Assembly: GCA_034770075.1 (NCBI GenBank)
Contig: CM068384.1
Span: 34,556,414-34,620,413, forward strand
Reading direction: 5' to 3'
Length of the DNA stretch: 64,000 nucleotides
Origin: Aralia elata
Lineage: Eukaryota > Streptophyta > Magnoliopsida > Apiales > Araliaceae
The notes beneath the pieces were generated by a model. It did not search any database and was not told where the DNA came from. It saw nothing but the letters and a program-made list of their open reading frames with translations. Position numbers and translations under genes: made by a program. Positions 22,508-35,500 of this stretch are shown piece after piece (the first letter of the stretch is position 1; every line of letters starts with the position of its first letter).

Positions 22508-24898
22508 TTATTGGTGTAGCGTGGAAGGAACTGCGCCGGCCATGTGTATCCACGGCCTCCCCAGTAACAGGTTATAACTGGCGGCGATGTCTAGAACCTG
22601 GAAAGAGATATCAAAAGTACAGGGTCCTATTTCCACTGGTAATTCTATCTCTCCAATTGTATCCCTTCGGGAACCATCGAAGGCTCGCACCACTACATGA
22701 CTGGCCCGTAGGCGCTTGGGATTGATGTTCATCTTCTGCAATGTACTGAGGGGACAAATATTCAATGCCGATCCCCCATCAATCAACACCCCATTCATGA
22801 TATATCCTGAGGAGATTACCGCAATATGTAGCAGTTTTCGATGCCCCCTTCCCTCCTTGGGGATGTCCTCATCTGCAAAGGATATCACATCGCTCTCCAT
22901 CAGATGGCCCACCAGCTGGCCGAAACCTTCCTCACTAATTTCTTTGGGCATGTATGCCTCCTCCAGGACTTTTGCCAGGGTTTTGCAGTGCTCATTGGAT
23001 GATAACACCAAGTCCATGATTGATGACAGGGTCGACTCCTCATTTAAAATCTGGATCCCTCTCGCCTCCGGATGGTCCATCCTCTTCAAGAATTCCATGG
23101 CCCTCTCCTCGGATATCTCTTCATTTTTCTTCTTTTGGCACTCCAGGACTCGCTCGGGAAGATACAAGGGATTCCCCTTTGTCGTCACAGAAGCACAACC
23201 GGCCGCTTCCTCTGACACCCCTCCATAATTCCATGGCACCGTCCTTAGACTGCTGATAGGGATTTGCGGTCTTGCTGCCAGAATGATGGGTTTCGGTGCC
23301 GCCAATTTGACAGGTCCCTCCGGGGTATTTCCACTTACACCCATCAATCGAATGGGCGCTCCCCGTGCATTCCCGTGATTACTTATCATGTTGATCATTT
23401 CATCCATTTTCTTCACATAATTCAACCTTGACGGCCCCTCGACTTCACTGTCCTCCGCCATATTGACCCCACCTCCATCATGTCTAGGCAGGGGATTGAC
23501 CTTAACGTTTGGGGAGTCTGGCTGTTCCACCACAATTTCCCCATTATCAATCAAATTCTGAATTATATGCTTCAATGTCCAACAATCCTGCGTATTATGA
23601 CCCGGGGAACCCGAGTGGTAGGCACATCGCTTGCTTGGGTCAAACCTTCTTCCCTTTGGGTCACTCGGGGGTGCCAAATTGATTATCTTCTTTTGGGCCA
23701 TCAATACCGCCAATACCCGTTCAAGAGGCTCCCCGAGCGGGGTGAATACCCGATTTTGCGAGGCCTCAAATCTCCTTCGCCCCTCTGCCCTTTGATTAGT
23801 GAAGTTAGGCTGCCGGGATGGCCCCACTCTCTGCCCCTGTACTGGAGGATTGCTCTCTGCTTTTCTAGAAGTTCCCTGTATGACGAGGGAAACATCCTCT
23901 TCCTTTTTCTTTTGGACCCTACGGGAAGTGCTACCATAGTTACCGCTTTGGATTTGTTCTGCAGCTGTTTCCAAAGCCGCGAGATCCCGAATTTTGCCGG
24001 ATTTCAACCCCATATCCACCATTTCTCTGTGTTTAATCATCTCAGCAAAGGGTCTACCAATCCCTGATATAACCCGCTCATAATACGGGGCCTCCTGAAT
24101 ATCTACGAAGGTCATCACCATCTCTGACTCGCTCATTGGAGGATTCACTTGGGCAGCCATACCCCTCCATCGTTGCGTATAGTCTCTGAAGGATTCCCTG
24201 GGTTGCTTCTTAACTTTTGTCATTTGGTATCTATCCGGGGCCATTTGTGACTGGAAGCTATACTGTGTTAAGAAGGTGTTGGCCAACTCCTCCCAATTGT
24301 GAATTCGGGCACTGTCAAGACGGGCATACCAGATTCTCGCTTCTCCTGTCAAGCTCTTTTGCAAAAGTTGCATCCTTAGACCTTCGTCTTCTGCATAAGA
24401 TCCCAACTCCCCAATGTAGATTTTCAGATGTGTATAAGGATCCCCCTTCCCATTGTATTTCTCAAACTCGGGGACCTTGAAGTTTTCTGGATATCTGGCT
24501 CCAGGGAAGACACACAGATCTGCATAATTAACCCTACCCAGGGAGCCTATGCCTTTTAGAGATTGGATGGTCTCCTCCATCTGTTTCATCTTCCTGCGAA
24601 GGTCATCAGTATCTCCCTCCTCTGGAATCATGATTACTGTCTTGTTGAGAGCAGGAATGACCTTTGGGAGGACCGGCTCATCCTTAAGCTGATGTTGGTT
24701 ATTTTTAAACAGGACCGCATCATCCTTAGGAGGATTCTGGTCACCCCCCGGTGGCGGTATATTATGTGGTCCCTGGTTTGATGAATCCTGTCTGACTAGG
24801 AACTGTTCTTTTAGCATTGTGGCCATTTCCATCATCTGCTTTTTAAAGTCATCAAACTCTTCCCGAGATATGGAACTATGATTGGGAAGATCAGCCAT
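22508..24898 (-). CDS. gag: Element E gag-protease
   Basis: A 796-codon frame begins MADLPNHSS. An N-terminal coiled-coil-like start and linker are followed by the capsid-type gag domain (about 140-300, with GDPYTHLKIYIGELG and GEARIWYARL). A CCHC-like knuckle of Tat form, CAYHSGSPGHNTQDCW, is at 425-440. The aspartic protease has VLIDGGSALN at about 704-713; a Gly follows the Asp instead of Ser or Thr, as in other Tat proteases. The C-terminal YNLLLGRPWIHMAGA is the second protease motif. Gag forms the particle and protease cuts the polyprotein. The frame stops at TAA 22508-22510, just after the protease domain, and the same frame continues beyond. Confidence 0.92.
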   Translation of the reverse strand: MADLPNHSSISREEFDDFKKQMMEMATMLKEQFLVRQDSSNQGPHNIPPPGGDQNPPKDDAVLFKNNQHQLKDEPVLPKVIPALNKTVIMIPEEGDTDDLRRKMKQMEETIQSLKGIGSLGRVNYADLCVFPGARYPENFKVPEFEKYNGKGDPYTHLKIYIGELGSYAEDEGLRMQLLQKSLTGEARIWYARLDSARIHNWEELANTFLTQYSFQSQMAPDRYQMTKVKKQPRESFRDYTQRWRGMAAQVNPPMSESEMVMTFVDIQEAPYYERVISGIGRPFAEMIKHREMVDMGLKSGKIRDLAALETAAEQIQSGNYGSTSRRVQKKKEEDVSLVIQGTSRKAESNPPVQGQRVGPSRQPNFTNQRAEGRRRFEASQNRVFTPLGEPLERVLAVLMAQKKIINLAPPSDPKGRRFDPSKRCAYHSGSPGHNTQDCWTLKHIIQNLIDNGEIVVEQPDSPNVKVNPLPRHDGGGVNMAEDSEVEGPSRLNYVKKMDEMINMISNHGNARGAPIRLMGVSGNTPEGPVKLAAPKPIILAARPQIPISSLRTVPWNYGGVSEEAAGCASVTTKGNPLYLPERVLECQKKKNEEISEERAMEFLKRMDHPEARGIQILNEESTLSSIMDLVLSSNEHCKTLAKVLEEAYMPKEISEEGFGQLVGHLMESDVISFADEDIPKEGRGHRKLLHIAVISSGYIMNGVLIDGGSALNICPLSTLQKMNINPKRLRASHVVVRAFDGSRRDTIGEIELPVEIGPCTFDISFQVLDIAASYNLLLGRPWIHMAGAVPSTLHQ

Positions 24899-25666
24899 TT
24901 CAGAAGTGGAGACCTGGGCTTTCTTAGACTGCGAACGGGTTTGAGGAGCAATCCTACAGAGACAATGGTTCGAAGTTTAGTCCTGGGGAATAAAAACGTG
25001 GATGCATGCTAAAGCTGTAAAAATTTTTGTATTTTTGGGTTTTTTAATCTTTCCCTGTAAAACAGAAAGTTAGTAGTCCTTTAATGCAATAACCAATGCT
25101 AAACATGCTTTATTATGCTTCCCCAGCTGTTCCCTGCAATTCATAGAGGTTAGTAATCTCTTTTGACACAGGAGAGGCATATATGAATATTGAATGGGAT
25201 CATGACATTTATATGCGCAAATGTAAAAAGGCATGAAGAGACTTTTCCTGCGTTGGGTTAATCTGAGGCTGACCTATCCTAGGGTTACTCTCACGGGCTT
25301 TTCGGCATGAAGGTCCCCAAATCTTCGCAATCTACTCGTTTGAGCCCTTTCGATTGGAGCGGATTTGGGTGGTGCGTTTCCTGAGCCATCTCCGGGGAGC
25401 AGCCCCTTCGAGTCCAGTAATAAGCAACCGACAGGTTCGCCTCAGGAGGAGGTACTCTCTCAACATACATTCACATTCATCGTCCTCACCGTATGCAAAT
25501 GATTACTTAAAAGTAAAGCAAATCCATTCAATCATTCATTTATTGGACAAAACACACATTCACACAACAAAAGGAAAAAAATCAAAATATCACATGCACA
25601 CACATTTTATGAATTTTAAAGGATAGGATAGCATCAAGATTTGAACGCGGCTTAAGCCCTCTAAGG
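24899..25666 (-). other. Leader of element E between primer site and gag
   Basis: This 768-bp leader has no long minus-strand frame, unlike Ogre elements, which carry an ORF before gag. It is expected to hold the packaging signal. I see no clear secondary feature. Confidence 0.55.
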
Positions 25667-25684
25667 TCCCCAGCAGAGTCCCCA
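25667..25684 (-). promoter_or_regulatory. Primer-binding site of element E, tRNA-Arg type
   Basis: The plus strand reads tccccagcagagtcccca, two bases from the 5' LTR edge. It matches the 3' end of a plant tRNA-Arg as I remember it at 16 of 18 positions. tRNA-Arg primers are usual for Tat elements. The two mismatches could be decay or a variant tRNA. Confidence 0.65.
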
Positions 25685-25686
25685 GC

Positions 25687-27730
25687 TGTCGACGCCGGGT
25701 TTTTCTCGTCTCTTGTCCTTTTCCTATTTTAGCCTTTTATTAGGTGATTCTTTGGAAAAGGTCGGCATTAATGTCGACGGGGTTTTGAAAGATCGTTTTT
25801 ATGATGAGCCAATTAACCAGAGTCGCCAGTTGGTATATTTGAAATAGATGTACCAACTCATCCGAGTTTCTGTTTTTTATAAATCGCTGGCTCATATGTG
25901 ACTCCGAATTAATTGGTCTGCAAATCGAGATTCATAGAGTTCGGGGGCTTGCTTAAGCGAGGGGAAGGTGTTAGGCACCCCCCGACTTCCGTGAAACACG
26001 GTTACCGCAATCTTGATGCTTTTCCTATCCTTTAATTCATGAAATGTGTATGTGTGTGTGTGTGTGTGCCTAATGAATGTTGTGGTGAGTTTGTATGAAA
26101 GAATCGTGCTTTTAGTCTTGGGAGTGCTTCAAAATGTCTTTTCGGTATTTACGAGAAAGCCTTGTTTCTTATTGAGAAAGATTTGATTTTAATTGGCAAA
26201 AGCTATGCGAGTTTTACTAAGTGTGGTTTTGGTAAAACATGAGTTTATTAAACCTTAGCCAAAATAGGAATCGAGATTTATACGTTGCTTTCATAAATGA
26301 TAGGCAATTTCTAGGATCTCTTTCGCCCTATATATCAAGGTTTAATAAAGCATTTATTTCCTTTTTTATAAACCATTTTTGTGATATTTGGAAACAACTT
26401 CTCTTTAGCTTTCTCGTAAAATAGGAATCAACTTTCATTAGCATTTCCCATTCTTAGCCTCGTGATGCTAATATCCTACTTTGATTAATTTTATAAAAAT
26501 CTTTATTGTTTTGGCTTTGAAATCTTATGTTTGGTGTTACAAATCTAATTAAATATCAAAACGCGTAGGGGGCTATTCACGGGCATGTAAGCCATCAAAA
26601 TATCCCCGAACGCCAACAATCACATATTTCACTATTACGGGGCCTTAAACCCGATTCTCGCCTTAACGTCGTTTTAAGGCCCAACGATTACATGTTACAA
26701 AAGCGAGCAACTTGAATCTATTACATACATCAAAACGTCCATCATCGGATTTGGACCACGGGGTCGCGTTCCTAGGCTCACACCCGAGATTACTACATGC
26801 CCACGAAATGAATACTACGAAACCAACCAACACGAATTTGTCTAATACACCATGATATCCGAAAATGATAATCTAAATAAATTACATCCAATAAATCACT
26901 CTAAATAAGCTAGAAATTTCACCAATTGGATATCCTCGGGTTATTAGGAAGAATTTTGTTCCGATGGAACCCTCACTAATAATCCCTAATCCATGATTGT
27001 TCAACAAGATACATGAAAATTACATTTAATTCAACCCAATAATATGATATAAATTGCTATAACAAAGGGAATTTTTACCTTGCAAATGATCTCAAATGGA
27101 TGTGAACTTGTGTATTTGAATAGGATAAAGAGTGTATTTGATACAATCAAAATCAAAAGAATATAAATCCTCTCTTTTTTCTCTCTTTTCTTCCTATTTT
27201 GTTGCAAAATCTCCTCTTTTTCCTCTCTATTTCTGTGCTTCTTGCTGCTGAATTCTCCTTCTTCTCTCCCAATTCTTTCAACTTCCAACCTCCACATGCT
27301 GCAACGAAGCTGAGCTAAAATAGGCTGGCCGCAGATCAATCTGCGGCTGGCTGGCCGCCTGCCTTCCACTCACCTAATTTCGAGTTCCGTGTTTTCAAAA
27401 GGCGCAGTCATTGGCCGCAGATCAATCCGCGGCTGGACAGTTTGACTTCCTCGATTTTCGTGCCACGCCTCAATTTTCGTGCCGTAACGTCGATTTTCGC
27501 TGACAGGCTCGTATTCTGCAGTCCGGGAATTTCCGGGAGATGTGCCACATCATTCGAGGATGCCCGTTTCGGATGGCCTTATTGTCACGTCGGCCTTGGT
27601 CGCCAATCATTGCGGTGGTGTTGGGCGTTCGCCCTTGTGCCCATTCATTCGCTCCCGCAAGCCAGTTCAATTGACGATTTTGCCCTCCTGTCATGGTTAG
27701 TACAGGGAATGCAAAATTTGGGTGTCTACA
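25687..27730 (-). mobile_element. Element E, 5' LTR
   Basis: This LTR pairs with 10092-12130 and has the same ends. It differs from it by scattered substitutions, microsatellite length (about 26050-26068) and one extra 22-bp palindromic unit around 27328-27347. A second unit lies at 27414-27433. The minus-strand gag-pol transcript should start in this LTR, but I could not pick one TATA box with confidence. Confidence 0.92.
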
Positions 27731-27735
27731 TTATA

Positions 27736-28364
27736 TATTCATATTTAATTTTTTATAACAATATAAAATTATCATCGTACATAGAAATACTCTTATATAT
27801 ATATAAATTGAAATTTATGAATCTTAACTGATTTGGAGAAGTCTCAATACGTCTGCCAATAATCAATATAATATATAACGGTCGTAAAAAGGAAGTCACG
27901 CGTTCGCTTTAATAAAATAAAGTATTCTCATAAACTTCAATATTTTTAAACTTCTCCTACCAATATAAAAAATAAATAATAAAACATATCTCAATTAATA
28001 AACCTTTTTCTTTTCATCTTTATCATTCAATATTACATACTCCAATATATTTAAATTACTAAAGATTTAAATTACAAATCAAAAAATATATACTTTTTAG
28101 ATTTTTAATTCAACTTACACTTCCACCATGTCACAGAATTGGCAATTTTTATTGTTTCCTTCTTTAGTTTCTTAGCTTTAAATACTAGTCTAGAGAACTC
28201 TCTTCTTTCTATAGCTTTTTCCTTTCATCCATTATTTTTCTTTCATTCCCTTCTTTAAAATTTAAAAGTATATCTGATGGATGCATGTAAGAGGTTTTGT
28301 TACTGTACTTTATTTTTTTTCAGTATATATATTTTACTTGCCCTTTTTATTATTATTATTATTA

Positions 28365-28397
<33 letters not shown>

Positions 28398-29359
28398 TAC
28401 AATCTTGCACCTTGAGGTCTTCCTTTTAGCCATTAATTAGGCATCTAATTATCACTATTGATCTTAAATTTTCTGTTAACCAACATTCTTTTTTACTAGA
28501 AAAATTTAACCATATTTGTATTTTATTGGTAAGTAACTCTGCTATTATCTTTTCTTTCACACTTATCATTTCAATAAATAGACACGATTTTAAAGCTCAT
28601 AATTATGCTTTAAGATCAAGTAGAATACATTAGTTCGGGGCTAAACAATGGAGAACACAATTTTCAAAGGAGCTTCATAGTTGATAAACTAAGTTGCTTT
28701 AGTTTTTCAATCAAAAGAAAAAAACCAAATACATTAAAACCCATTTATTACATATATAGACAATACATTTAAAAATTAACAAAAAAATTATTTTATAGCA
28801 TTAAATTATACTCACCACTTTGTAACACGCTATTCCCTATCTCTTAATTTATAAGCAATAGTTATTTTCAAAACAATGTAGTTTAAAAATAAAATATTCA
28901 ATTTATTGAGAATATTAGTTGAGATGGTTTTTAGGGTTTTAACTTTTGATTGGAATATAAAATTCAAACGTATATATTAATAAATTAATTCTTTTACCTA
29001 TTTGTTGTTTTTGTTTATATTAGTTTCTTGTGTTGTTATTGATTATATGATATAGGTTTGTTCAAACTCTAGCATTTGCACCATTTGTAGCATTTGCGAC
29101 CATAATACTAACAGTGTTTAGATATTCAAGTGTTACATTTGTGTATTAAATAAACATACAGAATTTTCATTATTCAAGTTCTTCCTAATATATTTTGCAT
29201 TTTGAATATTGTGCAAACGTAATTAATGTAGGTTACGTTTACATCAATCTTAACTAGCTTTCTTAGCAGTGTAAGCACGAGTATTAGTTAAAAATCTAAA
29301 ATTAATATAAATCTAAGAGTATGTCATTATACAATGATGAATTTTAATTTTTTTTTATA
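27736..29359. other. AT-rich spacer
   Basis: No gene is visible. An ATT microsatellite occupies about 28347-28398. The rest is low-complexity AT-rich DNA without repeats I could define. Confidence 0.6.
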
Positions 29360-29653
29360 AGTTAAATACACTTTGTATCCCCCAAGTTTACCACATTTTA
29401 CGCATTGCATCCTATACTCAAAACGTGATACTTTGCATCCCGCACTCTTAGCGAATTATCATATAACACCCTCCAGCCCAAAATCCGTCGCTAAAAATGA
29501 CGGAGTTAATGCTTAAAAATGACGGATTTTGCACTTTTAGTGACGAATTTAGGGTAGGAGGGTGTTATGTGCAGGTTCGCTAAAAGTGCAGGATGTAGTC
29601 ACGTTTTGAAGTATAAGATGCAATATGTCAAACGGGATACACTTGGGGGATGC
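29360..29653. mobile_element. MITE family M, copy 3, left part (split by element D)
   Basis: It starts agttaaatacactttgtatc and has the family's interior words, including aaaatccgtcgctaaaaatgacgg. It breaks off at 29653, where element D begins. The remaining 21 bp, ending acatttaactc, are at 41141-41161, after D. The join restores the family's right end, so D inserted into an existing MITE. Confidence 0.9.
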
Positions 29654-32456
29654 TGTGACACCCCCAAATCCGGGTACATAAATCCCACAGATTTGGTGTT
29701 CACTATTCCATACATTCAAGACTAACTACCCATGATAAAAGACAATGTAATTAAACTGAATAAATCATCTTCCCACAATAGGGGTTACAACACTAATCTC
29801 TTAAATAAATAAATCCCAGGTTATCTAACCTTTATTACATCATTGCGGAATTAAAACATAATTTTAAATAAGTTCTATTACAAAAACTTCATAATAAATA
29901 ACAGCACGCTAGCTACTTCTACATTTTGCCCTTGCCTTTACTAGTGGACGGCTCATCCAACTTTTCAATCTTAGCTGTACTATTTTATGCAAGGGTGAGC
30001 AAACAATTACCCACAAGTATAATAACAAATAAAAAATCAATGAAGTAGATTTTTAATTGAGGAATAACAGCTTTTTTGAAAATAATCAATAATAATCTGA
30101 AAGGTCAACAAAAAGCTTCCTCAAGAATCGAATATAGATTTCAAAGTTAAAATGTATCCGAGGGTCATAAGACCTCGAACTATGTCCTAGGTTAACAGGT
30201 ATCTCTACTATAACCTTTAACAGTCTTATAGACTATGGACCATTCATCTCGTACTCCGGGGGATCAGCACTTTGTACAATGTATTGTGCACAAACATTTT
30301 AACGCGGTTGCGTAATTAATCCCCTATGATAGGGTTGTTCTTCTCAGTTTAACGACAGAATCCGTACTAAAAGAAACTTGGTTTGGAATAACTTCAAAAT
30401 ATTCTAAGTCTTTAAAATGCTCATCAACTATGGACTAGCTGAATCAATAAGGGTTTGCTAGTCGCTTAAGCATTTGATTCAACAATAGAATTAAATAATG
30501 AATTTATATTCGAAGTTTGAATAACGATTCATGATCGATTAACAAATGACTGGAATAAATCATAAGCATTTGACATTGTAACAACCTTGCTTGAACAATA
30601 ATAAGCTAAGGTTAATAAACTTGCTCAATGAAAGTAAAGTAAGAAACTTGTTCAAGCAAAAGTTAAGTTTAGGGAACTTGCTTCCAACGAAATAAAGAGA
30701 ATAAGGATAGAAAACTTGCCTCGTGCGTAGATTATAGGTTAATATTCACGTTACTTAATCAACCTATACATTCCTTTTATAAAGCGGTAAAAATAATTAG
30801 TTACAGCATGATAAACACTTTAGAATTCGTTCTTATCCATTTTCAATTTTTTAAATATATCATTTGTCATTTGATATTCAATAGGTATTTGCTTATCATC
30901 CATCGTAGTATCTCATTAATCATTTGATACCTTAGTCTAAGTTTTAAACATGCATAGGGTGACATAGCGTAACTACAAAGAAAAGAAAAAAAATTAACAT
31001 TTCCTGCAATGAGCTCACCGGGGCGAGAATTCCTTCACAAAATTTCTCGCCGGGGCGAGAATTTGCTTTACATTTTTCTCGCCGGGGCGAGAAAATGAAG
31101 TTCATTTCCACCGCCGGGGCGGGGAACTCGACTGTCAACTCCTACAGTTCGCGAACCAGTGAAAATCCAGACCAAAATTTTCAAATTCTACCATCCGACT
31201 CACAAATTAAACATACCCGGATATCAAATATGTTGTAAAATAAATACCCAACATGTTTCTAACAATCCTAAACATTATAATACACATAATCAACCAATTA
31301 AAAACCAAAACTTCACTGTTTATACAAAATATTCATGTTTTAGCCCATTTGATGAAATTAAACACTGTGAATTCATCTCTAAACCATTTAATCCATTCCA
31401 CTTGCATTCTTTTCGTTTTTCACTATATTAACATAATCAAGAGTCAATTTTCTAGTTAATAAACAAATTAAACATCAATTTTCATACATATACCCTATAT
31501 ATGAAAGTGAAACTCTGTAAAAACTAAAAACTCAATTTTAAAGCATGCTTTCATGGACTAATTCCTTCAAATTGGTTTATAAACTTCATATAATCACTAA
31601 TACATGCATATTATCAAATACAACCAACTAATTCATGCATTGAGCGATTATATTCACATACAGATAATTAAAAACCTCATACAGTGAAGAACTTCTAATC
31701 AAGAACTTCTAACAAAATTAAAAAGAATCATAACTTTAAAGTAAGCCAAGATGATTTCTTAGCTTCCTATCAATTCACAGAATTCTCAAACCCTCAATTT
31801 TCTCTAAACTCTCAAAGCTCTGTTCTTTCACTCTGTTCTTTCTTCTCAATTTTTATTAAAACAAAAACTGATGAACGCACTTGTTTTTAATTAACCAGTT
31901 ATATAGACAAAGGGTTAGATCATGTTTGGCAAACCCAATAAAGAAAAATGAAATTTCAAAAGCCACAAGGCCTTGTTTGGTTGAACCAAAATAAAATAAA
32001 CTATTTTTACCAACCAAGGGTCACAAGGCCTTGCTTGGTTTAGCCAAATTAAAACCCTTTTTTCCAGTTATTTTAATAACCCATTATACCATACAGTTTC
32101 ATTGTCACACTTTCAATTTAATAAGACCCACTAGTAAATAAATTCAATTAAACCTTACTAATTTAATTATAACTTTTATTTGACCAAAAAAACACACTAT
32201 TACCAAATAAATTATTTTATTCAAATAAATCATTTACTCAAATAAATTATTTTATCATCTAATTTAATTATTAAATAAAATTAGAATAAACACATCAAAT
32301 CACATTCAAATAACAATTCACCTAATTACACTTAAAGTGAATTACTCCACCTTAACTCTATCAATTATTTATTTTACTCAATAAATAAATTAACAATAAA
32401 ATATTTATTTAACTCAATAAATATTTTATTTATTCACAAAAATTACATTCGTTACA
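29654..32456 (-). mobile_element. Element D, 3' LTR
   Basis: Starts TGTGACACCCCC and ends TTCGTTACA on the plus strand. The ends form an extended inverted repeat (TGTRAC/GTTACA). About 97 % identical to the other LTR over the first 175 bases by eye. A motif island at 31010-31130 holds four ctcgccggggcgag-type units, two fewer than in the 5' LTR. Confidence 0.93.
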
Positions 32457-32545
32457 TCCTTCCCTCCTTAAAAGGATTCTGTCCCCAGAATCACAACGCA
32501 ATTAGTTCGTCCGTTACATTCTCCCCTCCTTACAAGGATTCTGTC
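32457..32545 (-). promoter_or_regulatory. Tandemly duplicated polypurine tract of element D
   Basis: On the minus strand, ttttaaggagggaagga (32457-32473) directly precedes the LTR start TGTAACGAATG. A second copy, aaggaggggagaa at 32519-32531, is followed by TGTAACGGA, a false LTR start. The two copies share a further block including attctggggacagaatcc and are about 62 bp apart. The inner copy could serve as a decoy or alternative priming site. Confidence 0.75.
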
Positions 32546-32566
32546 CCCAGAATCGCAACACAAGGA

Positions 32567-35500
32567 TTAAACAAATAATTGAGGATAACTTTGCATCATT
32601 TTCTCTTCGAGTTCCCACGTAGCTTCTTCAGCGTTGTGGTTCCTCCAAATTACCTTAACAGAAGGTATAACTTTATTTCTGAGAACCTGCTCTTTCCTGT
32701 CAACTATCTGTACAGGAATCTCTTCATACGATAAATCTTTCTCAAATTGTATTGGTTCATATTCTATAACATGTTTATAATCGGGCTTATATGGTCGTAA
32801 AACAGATACATGGAAAACATTGTGGATATGTACAAGCTCTGGAGGTAGAGCTACTTCATAAGCCACCTCACCAACTCGCCGCAGAACTTCAAAAGGTCCA
32901 ATAAATCGTGGACTAAGCTTACCCTTCTTTCCAAAGCGAATTTTCCCTTTCCAGGGTGAAACTTTCAGAAACACGAAGCTTCCCACCACAAATTCTCAGT
33001 TCTGACGATGTTGATCCGCGTACTTTTTCTGTCTGTCTTGAGCAGCTAATAATCGCGCTCTTATAACTTTCACTATCTCCGCGGTTTGGTGTACCAATTT
33101 TGGTCCTAGAAGTTGCCGTTCACCAACCTCGTCCAAACATAGTGGAGTCCGACATTTCCGTCCATACAACGCTTCGTATGGCAGTATGCCAATACTTGCA
33201 TGGTAACTGTTGTTGTAAGCAAACTCGACCAATGGTAGGTGATCATCCCAGCTTCCCTTGAAATCCATGACACAGGCACGTAACATATCCTCCAAGGGTT
33301 GAATTGTTCTTTCGCTCTGTCCATCAATTTGAGGATGATACGCAGTGCTCATTCTCAACTGAGTTCCCAAGCATTCTTACAGACGCTTCCAAAAATTTGA
33401 CGTAAACCTCGGATCTCGATCAGACACAGGGACACCATGTCGCGAAATAATTTCTTTGATGTATAATTTTGCCAGCTGGTATAGGTTGAATCTAATCTTG
33501 ATTGGTAAGAAATGCACTGACTTTGTCTGTCTGTCCACTATTACCCAAATCGCGTCAAAACCTTTCTGTGTAGTTGGCAAGCCTACCACAAAATCCATCG
33601 TTATGTGTTCCCACTTCCACTCTGGTATTTCTAACGGCTGCAACAAACCACTGGGTCGTTGATGTTCAGCTTTCACTTTCTGACATGTCAAACATTTAGC
33701 AACACATTCTGCTAGATCACGCTTCATTCCTGACCACCAATGATATCGACGAAGATCTTGATACATTTTTGTACTCCCTGGGTGAACTGAGTAACGTGTA
33801 TTGTGGGCTTCATCCAAGATCTCCCTTCTAACATCTGGTATCAATGGAACCCAAATTCGACGTTCAAATCTGAGTAATCCCTTGGCATCAATACTGAACT
33901 TTCCACCTTGTCCCTTAGAGACTTCCTTCCTAATCTTCTCACACTCCGCATTTTGAAGTTGAGCTTCTTTGATTCGGTCCAGCAACACCGGACGAACCTC
34001 GACCTGAAATAACTTCCCCTTTGATTCATGTTGGCACTTCACCTCTAATTCCAACTTCGCCATTTGTTTAACGAGTTCCTCTTGAGCAGTCAATAACATA
34101 AGTTTCTCTCGACCCTTCCTGCTTAATGCATCATCAACAATATTCGCCTTTCCTGGATGATAGAGAATTTCGCAGTCATAATCTTTAATCAGTTCTAACC
34201 ATCGCCTCTGTCGCATGTTGAGGTCCTTCTGTGTAAAAATGTACTTAAGACTCTTATGATCCATGTAAATCTCACACTTCTCACCATAAAGGTAGTGCCT
34301 CCAAATCTTCAGAGCAAACACCACCGCTGCCAACTCTAAGTCATGTGTTGGGTATCCCTTCTCGTAATCTTTCAGTTGTCGTGAATCATACGTAATAACC
34401 TTGCCATTCTGCATAAGCACACAACCAAGGCCCTTATGCGATGCGTCACTGTAAACCATAAAATTTCCTTTACTATCTGGCAAAGACAATACATGTGTCG
34501 TACTTAACCTCTTCTTTAGTTCTTAAAAACTGTCCTCGCACTTCTCCGTCCAGACAAACTTAACCGCTTTTCTAGTCAAATTTGTCAATGGAGTGGCGAT
34601 TCTAGAAAAATCTTGTATAAACTGTCGATAATACCCTGCTAAACCTAAGAAACTCCTCACTTCAGACGGTGTCTTCGGTTGCTTCCAATTTATTACAGCT
34701 TCCACTTTAGGTGGATCAACCGAAATCCCATCTTTATCAATTACATGTCCAAGAAATTGAACACGATCCAACCAAAACTCACATTTTGAAAACTTCGCGT
34801 AAAGCTTCTCTTTCCGTAATGTCTCTAAAGTTAGTCTCAAATGCTCCACATGGTCTTCACGTGATTTAGAATACACCAAAATGTCGTCGATAAACACCAC
34901 CACAAACTTGTCTAGAAACGGTTTAAACACCAAATTCATTAAGTCCATGAATGCCGCAGGTGTATTCGTTAGACCAAATGACATAACCAGAAACTCGTAG
35001 TGACCGTAACGAGTTCTGAACGCCGTCTTCGGAACATCCTCCCTTCTCACCTTCAGCTGATGGTAACCACTTCTTAAGTATATCTTTGAAAAATGAGTAG
35101 CACCCTTCAGTTGATCGAACAGATCGTCAATTCTTGGTAACAGGTATTTATTCTTGATTGTAACCTTGTTCAATTCACGATAATCTATGCAAAGACGCAT
35201 CGAACCATCTTTCTTCTTAACAAACAACACCGATGCTCCCCACGGCGAAACACTCGGTTGAATGTACTTCTTGTCTAACACTTCTTGCAATTGCACCATC
35301 AACTCCTTCATCACCACCGAAGCCATTCGGTACGGAGCTTTTGATATAGGCGCAGTCCCGGGCACTAAATCAATAACAAATTCAATCTCTCTATCTGGAG
35401 GTAATCCCGACAAATCATCCGGAAAAACATCCATAAAATCCCTCACCACTGGTATTCCTTCCAATTTTGTACCAGTCTTTCGAGTATCTACCACATGAGC

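Larger units (their letters stand above)
10087..27735 (-). mobile_element. Element E: complete Tat-lineage (Retand-like) Ty3/gypsy element with 5-bp TSD
   Basis: The element spans 10092-27730 (17,639 bp) between direct repeats TTATA at 10087-10091 and 27731-27735. Two LTRs of 2039 and 2044 bp share TGTCGACGCC...GGTGTCTACA ends and differ by about twenty substitutions and a few indels by eye. Gag, protease, a G-patch, RT, RNase H, a second archaeal-type RNase H and integrase read on the minus strand. Two genes read on the plus strand between pol and the 3' LTR. Tat lineage is shown by the second RNase H; the 3' tandem array and antisense genes match what is known of Retand. No extra ORF precedes gag, which argues against Ogre. 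Confidence 0.9.
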
